Shown piece by piece: positions 1-19,200 of a DNA stretch of 64,000 nt. A program made the translations under genes and the position numbers. The notes beneath the pieces were generated by a model, which saw only the letters and a list, made by a program, of their open reading frames with translations, was not told where the DNA came from and searched no databases. The number at the start of each line of letters is the position of its first letter. Within the stretch, counting starts at the first letter, position 1. The DNA is from Metaphire vulgaris (Eukaryota > Annelida > Clitellata > Crassiclitellata > Megascolecidae). The DNA lies in contig CM030841.1 of the NCBI GenBank assembly GCA_018105865.1, positions 9,123,729-9,187,728 on the forward strand. Direction: 5' to 3'.

Positions 1-214
1 CAGTGGCATAGCCAGGATTTCAGGATGGGGGACCACGTCGACATTTATGGGTGAAAAAGGCTTGACAAGCAAAATTCGATCATGCTGCCTACCACCACCA
101 CCAGTCCACCACCCCCTGCCCGTCCAAATTTCTTGGTTTTGTGCAAATCTCACAACCAGTTCCAGCTCACCTGAATATGGAATCCAGGCCACCATGTCTC
201 CCCGTGGTTATGCC
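1..214. mobile_element. GGCATAGCCAGG-family MITE at left edge
   Basis: CAGTGGCATAGCCAGGATTT at the first base is mirrored by CGTGGTTATGCCAATG near 199-214. It contains GGCTTGACAAGCAAAATTC, the shared module in reverse. The left target site is outside the window. Confidence 0.7.
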
Positions 215-623
215 AATGATAACTAATCTAATCTTATCTTAAACTTCTATAGTGTCACTTCATAATGCACAGGAGCATCAACCGACGGCACACCAAGTCC
301 AAATAATTAAAGATCCAGGTCAAATCCAGGGTACCCGGCGGGACAAACTGTGACAGTCTATGGTGGATAAGCCAGGCAAAAAAACTGTCAATTAATTATT
401 TGTGCATGCAGCTTACAGATCTTTAAATGTTTCACTAAAAGCGGGAAACCTTATTCAGAGGTAGGCCCTGGGCGGCCAGCCCTGAATACCACCAAATACA
501 ACAAACAGAATCATAGACACAAAGACCAAGGGTGACCATTGCAAGTTGTAAGCCAAAATGCAGTGCTTGCATTTTGTTGAAAAGGTGTCTGCAACTCAGT
601 TTCTTTCAATGGTGGTAATAATG

Positions 624-5790
<5,167 letters not shown>

Positions 5791-5997
5791 CGTTTTCTGT
5801 CATTCAACAAAAGATAATCCTACAAAGCCACCTAAAAGCTAGTTAGTATCATTATCAATGGCGGCTCCACACGGGGAGCCCGTGCCCCCTATTGAATGCC
5901 TGCCCCAGTGGCTCTCCCTGTTGGGACTTGGGGCCCTAAACTTACTAGTTACTACATACCTAGCAACAAATAGCTGGCCCCTATTGAATGCCTGCCC

Positions 5998-6063
<66 letters not shown>

Positions 6064-7293
6064 GCAGATCAATGCCCTAATGAACGATAATGTTTATTTG
6101 GGACTTGTGGGCCATAGACTTTAATATCACTAGTTACTAGGCCATACAAGAAATGTTTATAGCTGAAACAAATAGTTGGAACGGATATCGTTTAGCCGTT
6201 TAACTTATTTGTTTAGTTGTTTAAAAAAATGTCATCTGATTTATGCGAATAGCCCCGTATCCCAGTCGCTGCCTTCGAAAATTACCTGAGGTCACATAGT
6301 AATTAGGCTTATTAGTTATAAATCAGCACTAAAATTATTATTATAATTATTAAAATTATTACGATACGATTATAGTATTTATATTCGCAGATCAATGCGA
6401 ATAAGAAGTGAACGATAAAAGATCAAACGGTTTATTTGAGTTATTTCCTGCTGATTTCCTGTCTCGTGGTGTGTGTGTGGGTTTAAGCATAGACATTAAT
6501 ATCAAATTTCTAATGGGTTTAAGTGTGTGCGTGTATGTGAGTGAGCCTAGGAGACTCCAGAGGTCAGTCAGAGAGAAACAGCAATTTAGCAAGACAGACT
6601 TAGGAGGAAATGTTAATTGAAAGAGATGTGTTTTAAGCCTAGATCTAAAACACTTAGGTTATTGGTAGATCAGGCTTTATTGGAAGATCTGACAACCAAA
6701 TGGATAGAGTTCCAGTTTTGAATCAGAAATTAAAAAAGCTCTCTAAGTTCTCTAACCAATTTCAGTGTTGGTTCTAGACATATTTAACAATGAATCAGCA
6801 AACCTCGTTGAATGACAATGTTTCGAGTGGTTTAACATATATTCAATATTGAAGATGGTCAGACTGCAGTATTTTAAAGACAAGGAGACCAGTTTTGAAT
6901 ACAATTCTCTGCCTAGTACTCAAAATTTCCAAGTTTGCCGCTGATACAAGGATATGAAGAAATAATAATTGACTCTGGCGATTATGCTAAAAATTTTACA
7001 GGACGATCTAAAGAAACTGCTTTAATGATTTGTGGATTGGCTGCATTGGCAGATGCATTTTAAACGCTCTAATAATACGACTAGCGCTACAAAAGCGTCA
7101 CAATTAAGCGGTGTTCTAACGGTGATCGGTCATATGAGGCGATGATCGTCGTCATGTCCGTAGGATTGTATGTGATGGTTGGAGATGTATTTCGATCATG
7201 ATTAGGGCATTTTAATTGAATTTTAAATCAATGGTGGATAATTTATAATATTTAATCGCATTACTTGAAGCTGTCGACGGTCTTTTGTGCGCA
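5791..7293. promoter_or_regulatory. Shared 5' interval between divergent JMJD7 and CEPT1-like genes
   Basis: The two start codons face away from each other across about 1.5 kb, so both promoters must lie here or in nearby untranslated exons. The interval is not clean. It holds a partial small element starting at 5858 (GGCGGCTCCAC terminus), a TTA microsatellite and an AT-rich stretch. The sequence just before 7294 becomes GC-richer. No TATA box or initiator is convincing enough to name. Confidence 0.45.
5998..6064. repeat. (TTA)n microsatellite, about 22 units
   Basis: An uninterrupted TTA run directly follows a partial copy of the small element family seen whole at 25701, 50539 and 61589. 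The second terminus of the element is missing here. Confidence 0.95.
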
Positions 7294-10200
7294 ATGAGTA
7301 CGACGGAGAAGCCGACCAGGGCGTCGTCCTCGCTCGGCGAGGTGTTGAGCGTGAATCAGCTGGAGCGGCTGGCCAACCACAAGTACAGCGCCAGCGGGGT
7401 CTCTGCCCTCGAACCGATCCTGCAGCCGTACTGGCGATGGCTGGTCGAGCAAATCCCCCTCTGGTGGGCGCCGAACGCCCTTACCCTCGCAGGACTAGTG
7501 ATCAACGGTCTTACTACGGCGATTCTGATGATATACTGCCCGGATTCGAGGCAACCCGTGAGTACCAATGATGAATGATGAGTGATGATAACGATCATGA
7601 TGATGATGAAGGTGAAGATGGCGATGGTGATGATGCAGTTCTATAGAGCCATTTATAATACTCGGAAGGTATAAAACGATGGCACCACACACCATTTGCC
7701 AACGACCAGATGACTTTCAGAGATGTAATTTAATTAACCAAATTTCTATAGTGCTAATTCCTACAAATTTGCTTTTTATTCAGTGCTTTCTGTCCTGTTC
7801 TGTGTTCCTGCGACCAACCAGTTGTTGTACATGTTTTGATAATTTTATGATTGTTTTTCACTGTGTCTGCAATGGATCATTGTCCAAAAATTAATATGGT
7901 GATTCATCTTAGTTCTTTAGTAAGCAGTTTACATCAGATAATGATGATCTCATAAAAGTCAGTGGCATTTATTGAAGAGTAGCAGTTTTGATAATGAATG
8001 TGGATTACATGATTGCATTAACAAACATACAATTTACTTTGTATTATTATTTGCAAAGCGCAGTAACATAGCAGACATACAATTTACTTTGTTTTACTAG
8101 TATGGTGACACTGCATCTGTGTAAATCAATAAATTAGACATGTTTCAAATGAATTCAACCGATTATATTATTGACTTACTATTAAGACTATAATTGAAAT
8201 GTGGCATTAAATCAATCCATTGCTTGAATTTGTGTGACTTCATGGACAGGAGTTTTTGTGCACTGGTGATTCAGTTGATCGATATCCTGTGTATTGGAGA
8301 TTTAGCACCCCACCACCGGTGCTCACTGGTTGAGCAAGGCCTCATTGAGTAACCAAAACTTTTGGCTTTTACGTGTCCAGCCTCCACTGGAATTCAAAGA
8401 CTTTTGAGTGGGAATAGTCTGACCCCTGCTTCTTTGAAAAAATTATCATTGTAAATGTCGCATTTTAAACTAAGTTGAGCTTCTCTTCCTTTCAGTCTTC
8501 AAGGTGTTTGTATTGCAGTTCATGTCCCAGTTATCAGTGATGATGATGTGTCCAGTTACTGTATATTGATTCATAAAGACCTCTTGATTGCCTCAAAATC
8601 TTCTATGTTCTTCCACACAGATTCTTAAATTAGTAAAAATCTTCTATGTTCTTCCACACAGATTCTTAAATTAGTAAAAAAGCACTTACTGGAACAGAAT
8701 AGTAACAAATACTGAACTGTTGATGATTATGATCTTCAATTGTAATGATTGCAATGGAACTTAGCAGTAGTTTCACATGAACAATCTGACATTGCTATCA
8801 TTAAGAGTGCTTCACTGATTAATTGCAGGAGCTGACTGACTATGTGGCTAATCACTTACGAGCATATTTTTACATGTAACTGGACCAGTTGTTTGAGAGC
8901 CAGATATGTTTGTAAAAGTCTTGGTAGTCTTAAACTGTAACTCAGTTCATGTGCCTTCTGAACAAAGAGTATGTTGGTTCATGATATATTGAAATAATGC
9001 TGGTAGCATTTTTTTCTCCATTATTATTTATTTTATTGCCTTTTCTTAAGCAGCTTAAACAGTTTTTATGGTAAGATTAATTGTACCATTAGTGTTAAAG
9101 CAGACATCAATTTTAGACCAGCCAGAACAACCCTTTAGCAAAGAGACCTTCACTTCCATTGAGACAGGAAATCTGGCAATCCTTATTCTGAGTGTGAGTA
9201 AATCAGAATGACCTTTGTAGTGAAAATCTAAATGCAGTGGTATTTCATGAATGTATAGATTTTCAGCCACATTGTCAATATATCTGTTGTCACACTGCTA
9301 AAGAGTCTCCCTTGCAATTGATTTTATAAACCATGCGAGCGCCAGATGTGTTTGACAAACTACTTTAAATGTTTGAAAATATTAATTTTTATTAGAATTT
9401 TTCATTACACAAGCTCAGATAATAGATTAGCAGTTTTACATGAAAAATATAATGCAGTCTAATATCGTTAAAAATACGATTTTTAATTTAATTTTCTTGG
9501 AACTTCTTTAAAATGTGTCCTTTAAGCAGCAGGTAATGTCAGTTGCCAATATATTAGTCTTTGCAGTCCATGCATAATTCTAGTGGTGTCCATTCTCAGT
9601 TTGTGTGTTCTGTCAGTTAGACCACGTCATTATAATATTTGATCAGTTATAACTGAATCATACAGGAAATTTTTAAGATGATGACTCATGAATGATTTTG
9701 CTAAAATGTTTGTGCTTATAATATGTTTCTTTAATGATCTAATTTTATGCTGGAATTGCCTGAGCTTTATCAAACATTCAATAGAGAGTCTGGTTCATAT
9801 TGTCTTGTACTGTGGGATAATTGTTAGCCAAAGATTTCAAAATATTTGGTCCTTGGACATTTAGTCATTTCTGTTGTAGTTGGTCCTTCAAGTGGCATTT
9901 TATGTCACTACTTCTAAGCTAGATAAGCATTTGAAGTTTGTCTTTGCAGAGGTGAGGTGTTTTAATCTAATATTTGACTGACCTTGATGTACTTGTACTT
10001 ATTTTTCAGTACAGGCAGTCTTCAATAGTTCCTATTCAGTTTGTGTTATTGAAAATCTTGACCTTTGTGACTGAAATTGTCTCAGTGATTACTTTGCCAA
10101 AGCAGTTTGGAATGTGTTATATACTTTTGAGAAGGCCAACAAATAATAAGCGACAAAAACATATAATTAATTTATGTTTTCACTCAGAGAGATCATTAAG

Positions 10201-13200
10201 ATCATTAGGATTATTGTAATAATAATAAATTTTGATAGAAGGTGACTTTATAGACATTATAGTTAAAATCTATTAAACAGTAAATAGCAAACAGTATAAC
10301 ACTATATATGAAGAAGACTGTTAGATTGGTGGATATCTGCGAATCAGGAGAAGCCAGTTGAAAGGCGAAACTTGATTGACAGGTAGCCGCTAGATATAAG
10401 CTAGGGAAGAGGGCGAGGCAGGACTCTCGCCCGGGAACTGTGAAACGAAAGACTGAAACTAAACCCGGAGAGGTGAGGAGTCGGAAATATAGCTGAAAGA
10501 TCGTAACGGATAGCTAGAGAAATGTGTCGGAAATTAAGAACTGTTTTTGATGAAAGATAGGTTAATATCTGCTGGGAGAAGAAAGAACTGCGTGTAACGA
10601 TCTGTTTTGGTTATTCATTAAATCTTGCGAAAATCCAGTTGAACGGTGTTTGTTTGGTGACGTCGAACGGACTCATCGCGTGCCCCCCGAAGAGCGCGAT
10701 TTTAAGCCAGGCCACTCGGACCAGCTGATTTAATTAGCACCGCTACCACCAAGATGTTGAAAAGAGATTGATGTTTGGTCTAGTCTTAACGTAAAGTTAT
10801 TCTGTATAGGAAGATTTGTTTAAAATTAAAATATATTAATTGACTACTTCAGAGTTCAGACACAAGTATTTTTTAAATTTCTAAACAGAGTGTTTAAGGC
10901 ATTTCCAAGACAAAATAGCCAGGTTGCTTTACAGGCAATGTGATCATCAGCTCAAAATATGATATTGTGATATTTTAAGGAGAAAGATTGTCCAGCAGCA
11001 TGCTGTACTAGCCTTTGCTGTTTTAATACAGTGAAAATCATCTCCCCAAGACTTAATGCCACATCATTTGTGGCTTCAGGCATTGATCCATCGTCTTTTG
11101 GGTTTTCCTGAGTGTGTGTGTGTTTTTATGTCCGTGGCAATGTTCAGAATTATTTTCTCCTTCAGTACCTGCAGGGATCTACCAAAAATCTGGTGATGAC
11201 CAATTTTTTGATAATGCTGACAACAATGCCTTCAATGATCCTGATTCTGTTCTTTATTTCTTCATTAGTGATATGAGCATTTCTGAAAATCTAGAATATA
11301 ATATTTATTTATTAAATGGAACACATTTTGAATTTTGTTTATGCATTTTTTTAATTTCTTGGTGATTTATAAAAGATAAATCTTGTAAGATTTTAAGAAG
11401 TTGTGTTGGGGTAATTTTTTATTGTTTCACTTAAGTGGAATCTTATGTATATACAGGAGAGCTATATTTGTTTAACTTTAAGGCACACAATTTTGGTCAT
11501 CTTTATTTTATAGCATTTTATCCTGTCATAAACTTGGCAGAGTATTAATTATGGTTAATTATATGCCCATTGCATGCTTTAATTATTCTGTATGGAGCGT
11601 AATAGAGATTTTCATCTAGGCTCTATGAGAAAGATATATGATATTGTGATATTTGAAGAATGCTATATAAGCATGTCAATGAGTACTAGCCTGTGCTGTT
11701 TTAAATTTAATACAGTGAAAAACATCTAATGTCATTTGCTTCGTAATGCCACATCATTTGTGGCTTCAGACACTATTGATGCTACATACATGTGTTTGCG
11801 TGTGTGTGTGTGTGTTTGTATGTCTGTCAGAGCTGCCATGAGAAAGTTTAGGCTCCTGTGCAGAGTACCTGCAGGGCCTCTAGAAAGTTTAAAATCTGGT
11901 GATGACCAATTTTTTTGCTTGTCAGTGTCAGCGTAAGCAATGCCTTCAATGGGCCTCCATCTAACCTTAACTTAACCTGCTTGGCCCCCTGCAGATTGAC
12001 GGGCCCCTGTGCATTACCCCCTACTTCCACTCATGGGCCTGGTGTGTGTTCAGGTCTTTTTGGCTATATATCACACAATTTCAGCTGTCTTTTGAAATTT
12101 TTATCATATGGGTTCAACTGTCGTGAACAGTTGCTTCTATGTAAATTTTTCAGACTTTCTACACTTTGAGTATTATTTTATGCGTTTAGAAGTATAATTC
12201 CTGTTGATGCTTATTATCAGGTTTTTGCTCTTAAAGTATATAAGCATTTATATTTTTTCTTAAAATTACAAAATGATTTTCAATTTTTAAATTGAGTTGT
12301 TCTTTATTCTTGTGTGAACTGCCTTTTCTTTATCAGACATTAATGATATTGATGGCAAACAGGCTCGTCAAGATAACGTTCATAGACTGTAGATTGGAGA
12401 ACTGTTTGATCATGGATGTGATGCACTTTCTATTGGTAATTTTGATATTTTATTGAACTTAATTGTTTAATTAATAATTACATTTTATTCATTAATTCAG
12501 TTATGGCTTTTAAAAAACGGTCTGTTCTTGATTCTTCTGCTGTGTTCTGTAGTCATCATCATCATCATCATCATCATGTAATAATTTCAAAACCCATTGG
12601 CTCAAATGACCACTAGTGGCCCACCAGCGATTTTTTACATTGTAAAGGACGTTTCCAGGATTTCAATGTCAAGTGGCGTTAATTTCTGGCAGTTTAAAGT
12701 GGCGCGCAACGCTTTATAAAAAAATGGATATCCGATATATTGTACACTTTGCGGTAAGGCTTGTTATAGGTTTTTATTATTATTTTTACACTTGCTCATC
12801 CGCAGAAATTTTTAGGAAGGGAACAAAAAATTTAAAATATTAGTAAATTCTGAAAGCTTTCTACAAATAATATTAGCGCACACTAGTCTGCTCTCTCACA
12901 TCTGTGTACTATGGTATGGCATGGTAAGAGGCTCCAGTCTCTTCTATAAATAACCTGAATTGATGGCGACTTAGACCATTGGAACGAACGGCTTCTTCTG
13001 TAGCGCTAATATGAAAGCAAGAAAGCCATCAGGGCCACTTTAAAGCCTTCGCGACTATTTGGAAGCACTTACTTGTGTGAACAAACATTTTCTGTAATGA
13101 AATTGAAGAAAAATATTCTAAGGTTCAGGTTGAGTGCTCGGTTTTGAAAGTTGCAACAAGTGAACTGCCACAAAATATGAATAAGATTGTTAACCTGTTG

Positions 13201-16171
13201 AAGGGGGAATTAATTTTTACAAGATGTTACCAATTTGGGTAATTAATTTTGGGAAATAACGTTTGTTTGAACTGTGAATATGTACTTTTTAAACTTACTA
13301 TATTTCAGGCTATATAGAAGCTACAAAGATGTGGTTTGCATCATTGTTTAGCATTTTTATTGTACTTACCATCCGTCCGTGCCCCCTCCAAAAAAAAAAT
13401 TTTCGGGGGTTGGGCCCACCCTACAGGCCAAAATATGACCCCTCCCAAAAAATAAGTTCAAATGTCAATAAAAAAAATTTTCAGTGGTGACCCCCCCTAG
13501 GTTCAGCGGCAAAGTTGCAGGTGGGTGTCTTTGGAACAGATTAGTTCAAAGATTTTGAAGATGGGACCCAATTTGGGGGAGTTATGGTGTTTCTACACCA
13601 GGCACCCGTTGCTCGGAGAAGTGAAATTTTTTGCGAGAATCTTGAAATCTGAAACACCTTACCTTGCAGGCTATATAGAAGGTACAAAGATGTGGTTTGC
13701 ATCATTGTTTAGCATTTTTATTGTACTTACCATCCATCCGTGCCAAAAAAGAAATTTCGGGGTTGGGCCCACCCTACAGGCCAAAATATGACCCCTCCCA
13801 AAAATTTACTTCCAACGGTCAATAAAAAATTTTTTTCAGTTGTGACCCACCTAGGTTCAGCAGCACAGTTGTAGGTGGGTGCTATGGAACAGATTAGTTC
13901 AAACATTTTGAAGATCGGGCCCAATTTGGGGGAGTTATGATGTTTCTACACCAGGCACCCGTTGCTCGGAGAAGTGAAATTTTTGCGAGAATCTTGAAAT
14001 CTGAAACATAAAACATTGCAGGCTATATAGAAGCTACAAAGATGTGGTTTGCATCATTGTTTAGCATTTTTATTGTACTTACCATCCATCCGTGCCAAAA
14101 AAGAAATTTCGGAGGTTGGGCCCACCCTACAGGCCAAAATATGACCCCTCCCAAAAATTTACTTCAACGGTCAATAAATTTTTTTATTCAGTTGTGACCC
14201 ACCTAGGTTCAGCAGCACAGTTGTAGGTGGGTGCTATGGAACAGATTAGTTCAAAAATTTTGAAGATCTGACCCAATTTATGGGAGTTATGATTTTCTAA
14301 CCCAAGCACCCGTTCCTCGGAGAGCTGATAGGTTTTGTAAGAAGCTTGAAATCTGAAACACAAAACATAACATAGTCATAAACAATGACATAAACTTACA
14401 TAAATACATACATACATACATACATACATACATACATACATACATACATACATAAATACATACATACATACATACATAAATACATACATACATACATACA
14501 TACATAAATCCATATGTACATACAAAAACAAATAAAAATTAGACTATCAAGCAGTGCAGCTGTGTCGTTCTTCCTTTTCAATTTTGGTTGGCCCTGAAAA
14601 GGGCCGTTTATTTGGTGGCCCTGAAAAGGGCCGTTTGGGTGATGCAGACATCTTTAGTGTTTGATATGACACCGACCCTACCAGGGGTACCTGTAAAAGG
14701 AACTGTGGTAGGGGGTCGGCGGGGAACATCACCCCAAGCAAAATCATTAGCATCAGAGGCTACCATACCACCGCTGTCATCGTTGATCTGAAGATCGCTT
14801 TCAGCGCCCGAGTCTTCAACCTCGGACTCGCTGTCGAACACCGACTTAATCGCCGTCCGACTCCTCCATCATCCTCCGAATTTCTTCGTTGGAGAGTACG
14901 GGGGCACGCTTACGTGTCGCCATCTTCACTATCCCACAAAGACAAAATTCTACACCCCCGGGCTCATAAAATGTATTCTCTTTGCTTATAGAGGCCACAG
15001 TAGGTAAACGAGAGCTGCCATCTAGCGAATGGATAATAGATAAAGCGAATAAAATCAAGAAAACGTTTTTAAACGGCGAACACTGTGGTGGAAGAGCAAA
15101 ACAGTTGCGCAACGTTTTAAAACATCGAACCCCGTTCGCATATGATTTCCGGGCGACGTTTTAAGACGTCGAACCCCTGTAACGGGTTAAAGACGTTCAG
15201 TCTCAACAACTCCATTGGGTATAAAAAAGGTGACTGACCTTTGCTTTTTAAATTTATGAATTAATAATTGAACACGGTCATAGTATTCGTGATTAACAAT
15301 GCCTTAACCTTTAATTCTACATTTAAATAACAGTACTAATCATTTCAATTTCATTTGTTGCTACTGGATTGATTGTATTCATCAGAAATTCTACTAATTC
15401 CAATAGTCCTGTTGAATTAAATTTTACCCATAACCATATTACATATTGCTATTAACGGTTAGGGCCTACTGTCAAGTGTCAACGTGGCACTTCTGCATTA
15501 GAACAAGTGTGTGTGGCCCGTGGAGTCTTGGAACCGAAAAATGTGGCCCTTCGTCCTTAAAAGGTTGTGCACCCCTGATGTAATGTTTGGGTTTCATTTA
15601 AAATTTTGACTATTTGGCAAGAATTTTAGGTATATAATTTTATTTATATATTGTTTTAGATTTATTCTGGACAGTCTTGCAAAATATTCATGTTCTTACT
15701 AAAGATATATGACATTTAGAATTAGAAGTGTTTTCTCTTCCAATGTTACAAAATGTTGGTCCAAATTTGTGTTATTGCTTTGATTAGTATTTGTCTTCAT
15801 TGGAACGTGTATGACTGTGCAGCTTGGAACGTTTCCTTTCTTGTATTTCTTTACATGTATTTCAACTTTATTTCTCTATTATATGGCTCACTGGCAGACG
15901 TTTTGTTCCGGAACATTGCAATTTGGATTGTAAGTTGACTTTTGTGAAATTTCTTTCAAGATTCTATTTTAACTGCAGTTGGATATAAACTTGCTTTCTC
16001 TACATAAGCTATTGCAGACATTTGCAGATTTTACAGATTAAGGTCTGAACATTTGAATGTGGTCTTGAAATTGACCTACTTGCTTTGTTCACATAAAATG
16101 CTACCGTATTTAACACGTTTGGCTACTAAGGCCATATATTTTATGCTTGAGCATTCTTTAAAGTGAATACC

Positions 16172-16253
<82 letters not shown>

Positions 16254-19200
16254 AAGATAGATAGATAAAAGAGTAAAATGCTATTATTTCTCTTTGGCTT
16301 TAGTCTTGGTGACAGTTTTGAGTTTAGTGTGTGGTTAGTTGGCATGAATAACAATTTCTACTGGTCATGTGTTTTCAATAAATAATTAATTGTTTAATTT
16401 TTTATTTGTATCAAGTTTGATGAAACACTATACTTTGGACATAGTTTCAACTGTCCGGTTCTTGATGGCATCTGAGGCTTGAAGTGTTTGTCTTTTATCG
16501 TAGTTACAAAAAACTAATCACTGTAATTGTCAGCCTGAAATGATTTATATTGCAGAAATTTCATGATTCATTTCCCTTTCTGTTTTCTAGACAACCAGTT
16601 GCTTAGTTCCTTTACTGTTTTCAGAAGGTATTGTTTTTGTGTAAATATGTCATTTAAATCAATGGTTTTGTATTTCATTACCACTCATCTTGTTGTGCTT
16701 TTTGTTCCAGTTTTGATGTAACCGAAGCTCAAATTGGAGTAATATTGGCCTATTTGCTGAGTGGTATCTTTGGGCCGTCTATATGGGAAATTCAGGTATG
16801 GAAAACAAAAGTATTCAAGAAGTTAACCCTTTGACCGCTGAAATCAATATAACCAGTAGGTCATGAAGCCAAAATATCGGCCTTACGTGGCAAAAGGGTT
16901 AAATATAAATAACTATATTCAGCTTCTTGCTTTTAATTTCAAATGTAAGGTAATGGTATATTTATTTAGTGCCTTAGAAGTGCTCCCTTTAATTGAAAAG
17001 TTTACTTTCTCAGTAGTAGGACTTTGACAGACAAGTTATTGAAACGAATTAATCTGATTTAAATGAGTCTTAGAGTGTGGATGCTTTGCTTGAACATTCC
17101 GTAAGGCTGCAGAATGTTTTCTTTATATCTTAAAAACTTCTTAAATTTGTAAATGTGTTTTTGGACAAATTATGTACTTTTTACAGCAGCACAACACACT
17201 TATGTAGAGATCGAGGAGTGATTTGCAACCACGTTTGGCCCATGGGCTACAGCTTGGGCATCTCTGCTATTGAACATGGTGGAATAGTTTGAAAGGTTCA
17301 CTCCATGCAAATCTTGTTAGTCTTTTAAGCTGTAAAGTAGCCAATAGCACTCTTGAATTTTTAATGGACTTGAGAAGCACATTTTGATAAATTTCTGTTT
17401 AGATTCTGTCGACCGGTTTTGAGACCAAGCTGATCCCAGTTGCAGTTAGCGTGACAGCGGGTCTTGTCAAAATATACGATTACTTTGGAATAATTTTCAC
17501 GAGAGGCGGTGTCGGAAAAAATGGTTCAACCGTTGCGGTACAGTATTTATTCTCTTGTTATCACAAACAAGCTCGTAGGAGTCAAAGCAGTTTCATTGTG
17601 ACATGAAATCTATTTAGAAGCATATGTACTGCATGATAACTGAAAGAAATTGCTGCATCATATCAACTGTTAACTTAATTAAATTTTTGACTTGTACAGT
17701 AGAACCTCGTTATATCGAAGTTCAAGGGACCATGATAAATACTTCCATATAACCGAGGTTCGATATATCCGATTCCTGTGTCATTAACACTGTTTTGGCG
17801 GGACCGGTGCTCAAACTTCGATATAAACCGATTTATATATACTGAGATAAAGTCGATAACGAGGTATATATCACAGCTTGTATATTTTGGGTATTTGAAG
17901 GTGTATAAAGTCATTGACCGGGAATAAGTCTAGTATGAACGTCATTACTTATACCCTCTTGAGGTGATAGTGAGAGTCGGAACAATTATACGTTAAGTGG
18001 GAATTAACTAACAAGCGGCGCCATTGTTTTGATTGAAAATGCGTTTTATTTTTTGAACTGAATCGAGAAACTTGAATGATTTTCACATTCCCAGATTGAT
18101 TCCTGACGATTAAGAAAATTTTAAATTTGCTATTCAGCTCATTTTTGACAATATAAAAATCTTAATTAAAACGGTAATCTTGATTTTTATATTTAACTAG
18201 TACAATATTTAATTAATATTTATGATGGCGCCTATAACACCAATCTTAAAAGCGCTGATGTGAACTTTTATTTAGATGGACTAGTGTATGTTGAAAATAA
18301 TTACTTGATAGTTAGCTAAATTAATTATTTTGACATGCTCTTTATATGGAAATTTTTTTCAAAAAGTACATCTATTATAAGATGAATTCAGGTATATATA
18401 ACCTGTGAATTGGCCTTAAAAGGTCATTTTATCACCTAATATGTAATGTAAAAGTGATTTATATAGCACCTAGTTCTGTATAACGAGGTTCTACTGTATA
18501 TCACAGCTTGTATAATGTATGCTTAGAATTATGATATAAATGTGTGATTAAATTTGGCTAGTATGAATTGCATTACTTATATATAAGTATTAAGTAATTT
18601 ATATATAAGTTATAGAATTTATATATAAGCTATAGAATTAACTAACAAAATCCACATTACAGATATTAGAATAATGAACAATGATTTTATTAAATGAATA
18701 TAAACCTCTTCCGTTTGATGCATCAATTTAGTGTCCATACAAGTGAGTAGCGTTTGGCTGAAAAGTGGAGAAAAATGTATTCCTGTGTAAAATTTGCACC
18801 CAGACTTTTCAGCAATTTTTAAAGGAAAAAAGTGCATATTATACCCAAGATAATATGGTAATTAAAACAAATAATGTACACAGATAGCATGCATCAGCAA
18901 ATAACTACCGGTACACATAACAATCCTATAATCTTCTGATCCTATAATTTGGGACATCAGTCCTCATGAGCTTTAAGTTGGGTGTGGAGATGATTTTCCT
19001 TATTATAGAGGACTAGTGTTTCTATATTCTAGTACTTGATAGTCACTGTAGTAATTACTTTTGTGACCTCATCTTTATAAATAAATTATGGTTTTGAAAA
19101 TACATCTATTGAAAGATGAATTGCAATGGTACCTGATGAATCCTATGGCTGATTGTTTAAGGCAGGTAAAAGGTCATTTGTATCACCTATGTAATGTAAT

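Noticed and set aside
7261..7598. Minus-strand frames opposite the first CEPT1-like exon
   Set aside because: Shadows of a GC-rich coding exon whose plus frame is clearly conserved.
12378..12392. A tiny intron removing the TAG in the CEPT1-like exon
   Set aside because: GT and AG positions that keep the frame would give an intron of about 15 bases, far too short for known spliceosomal introns.
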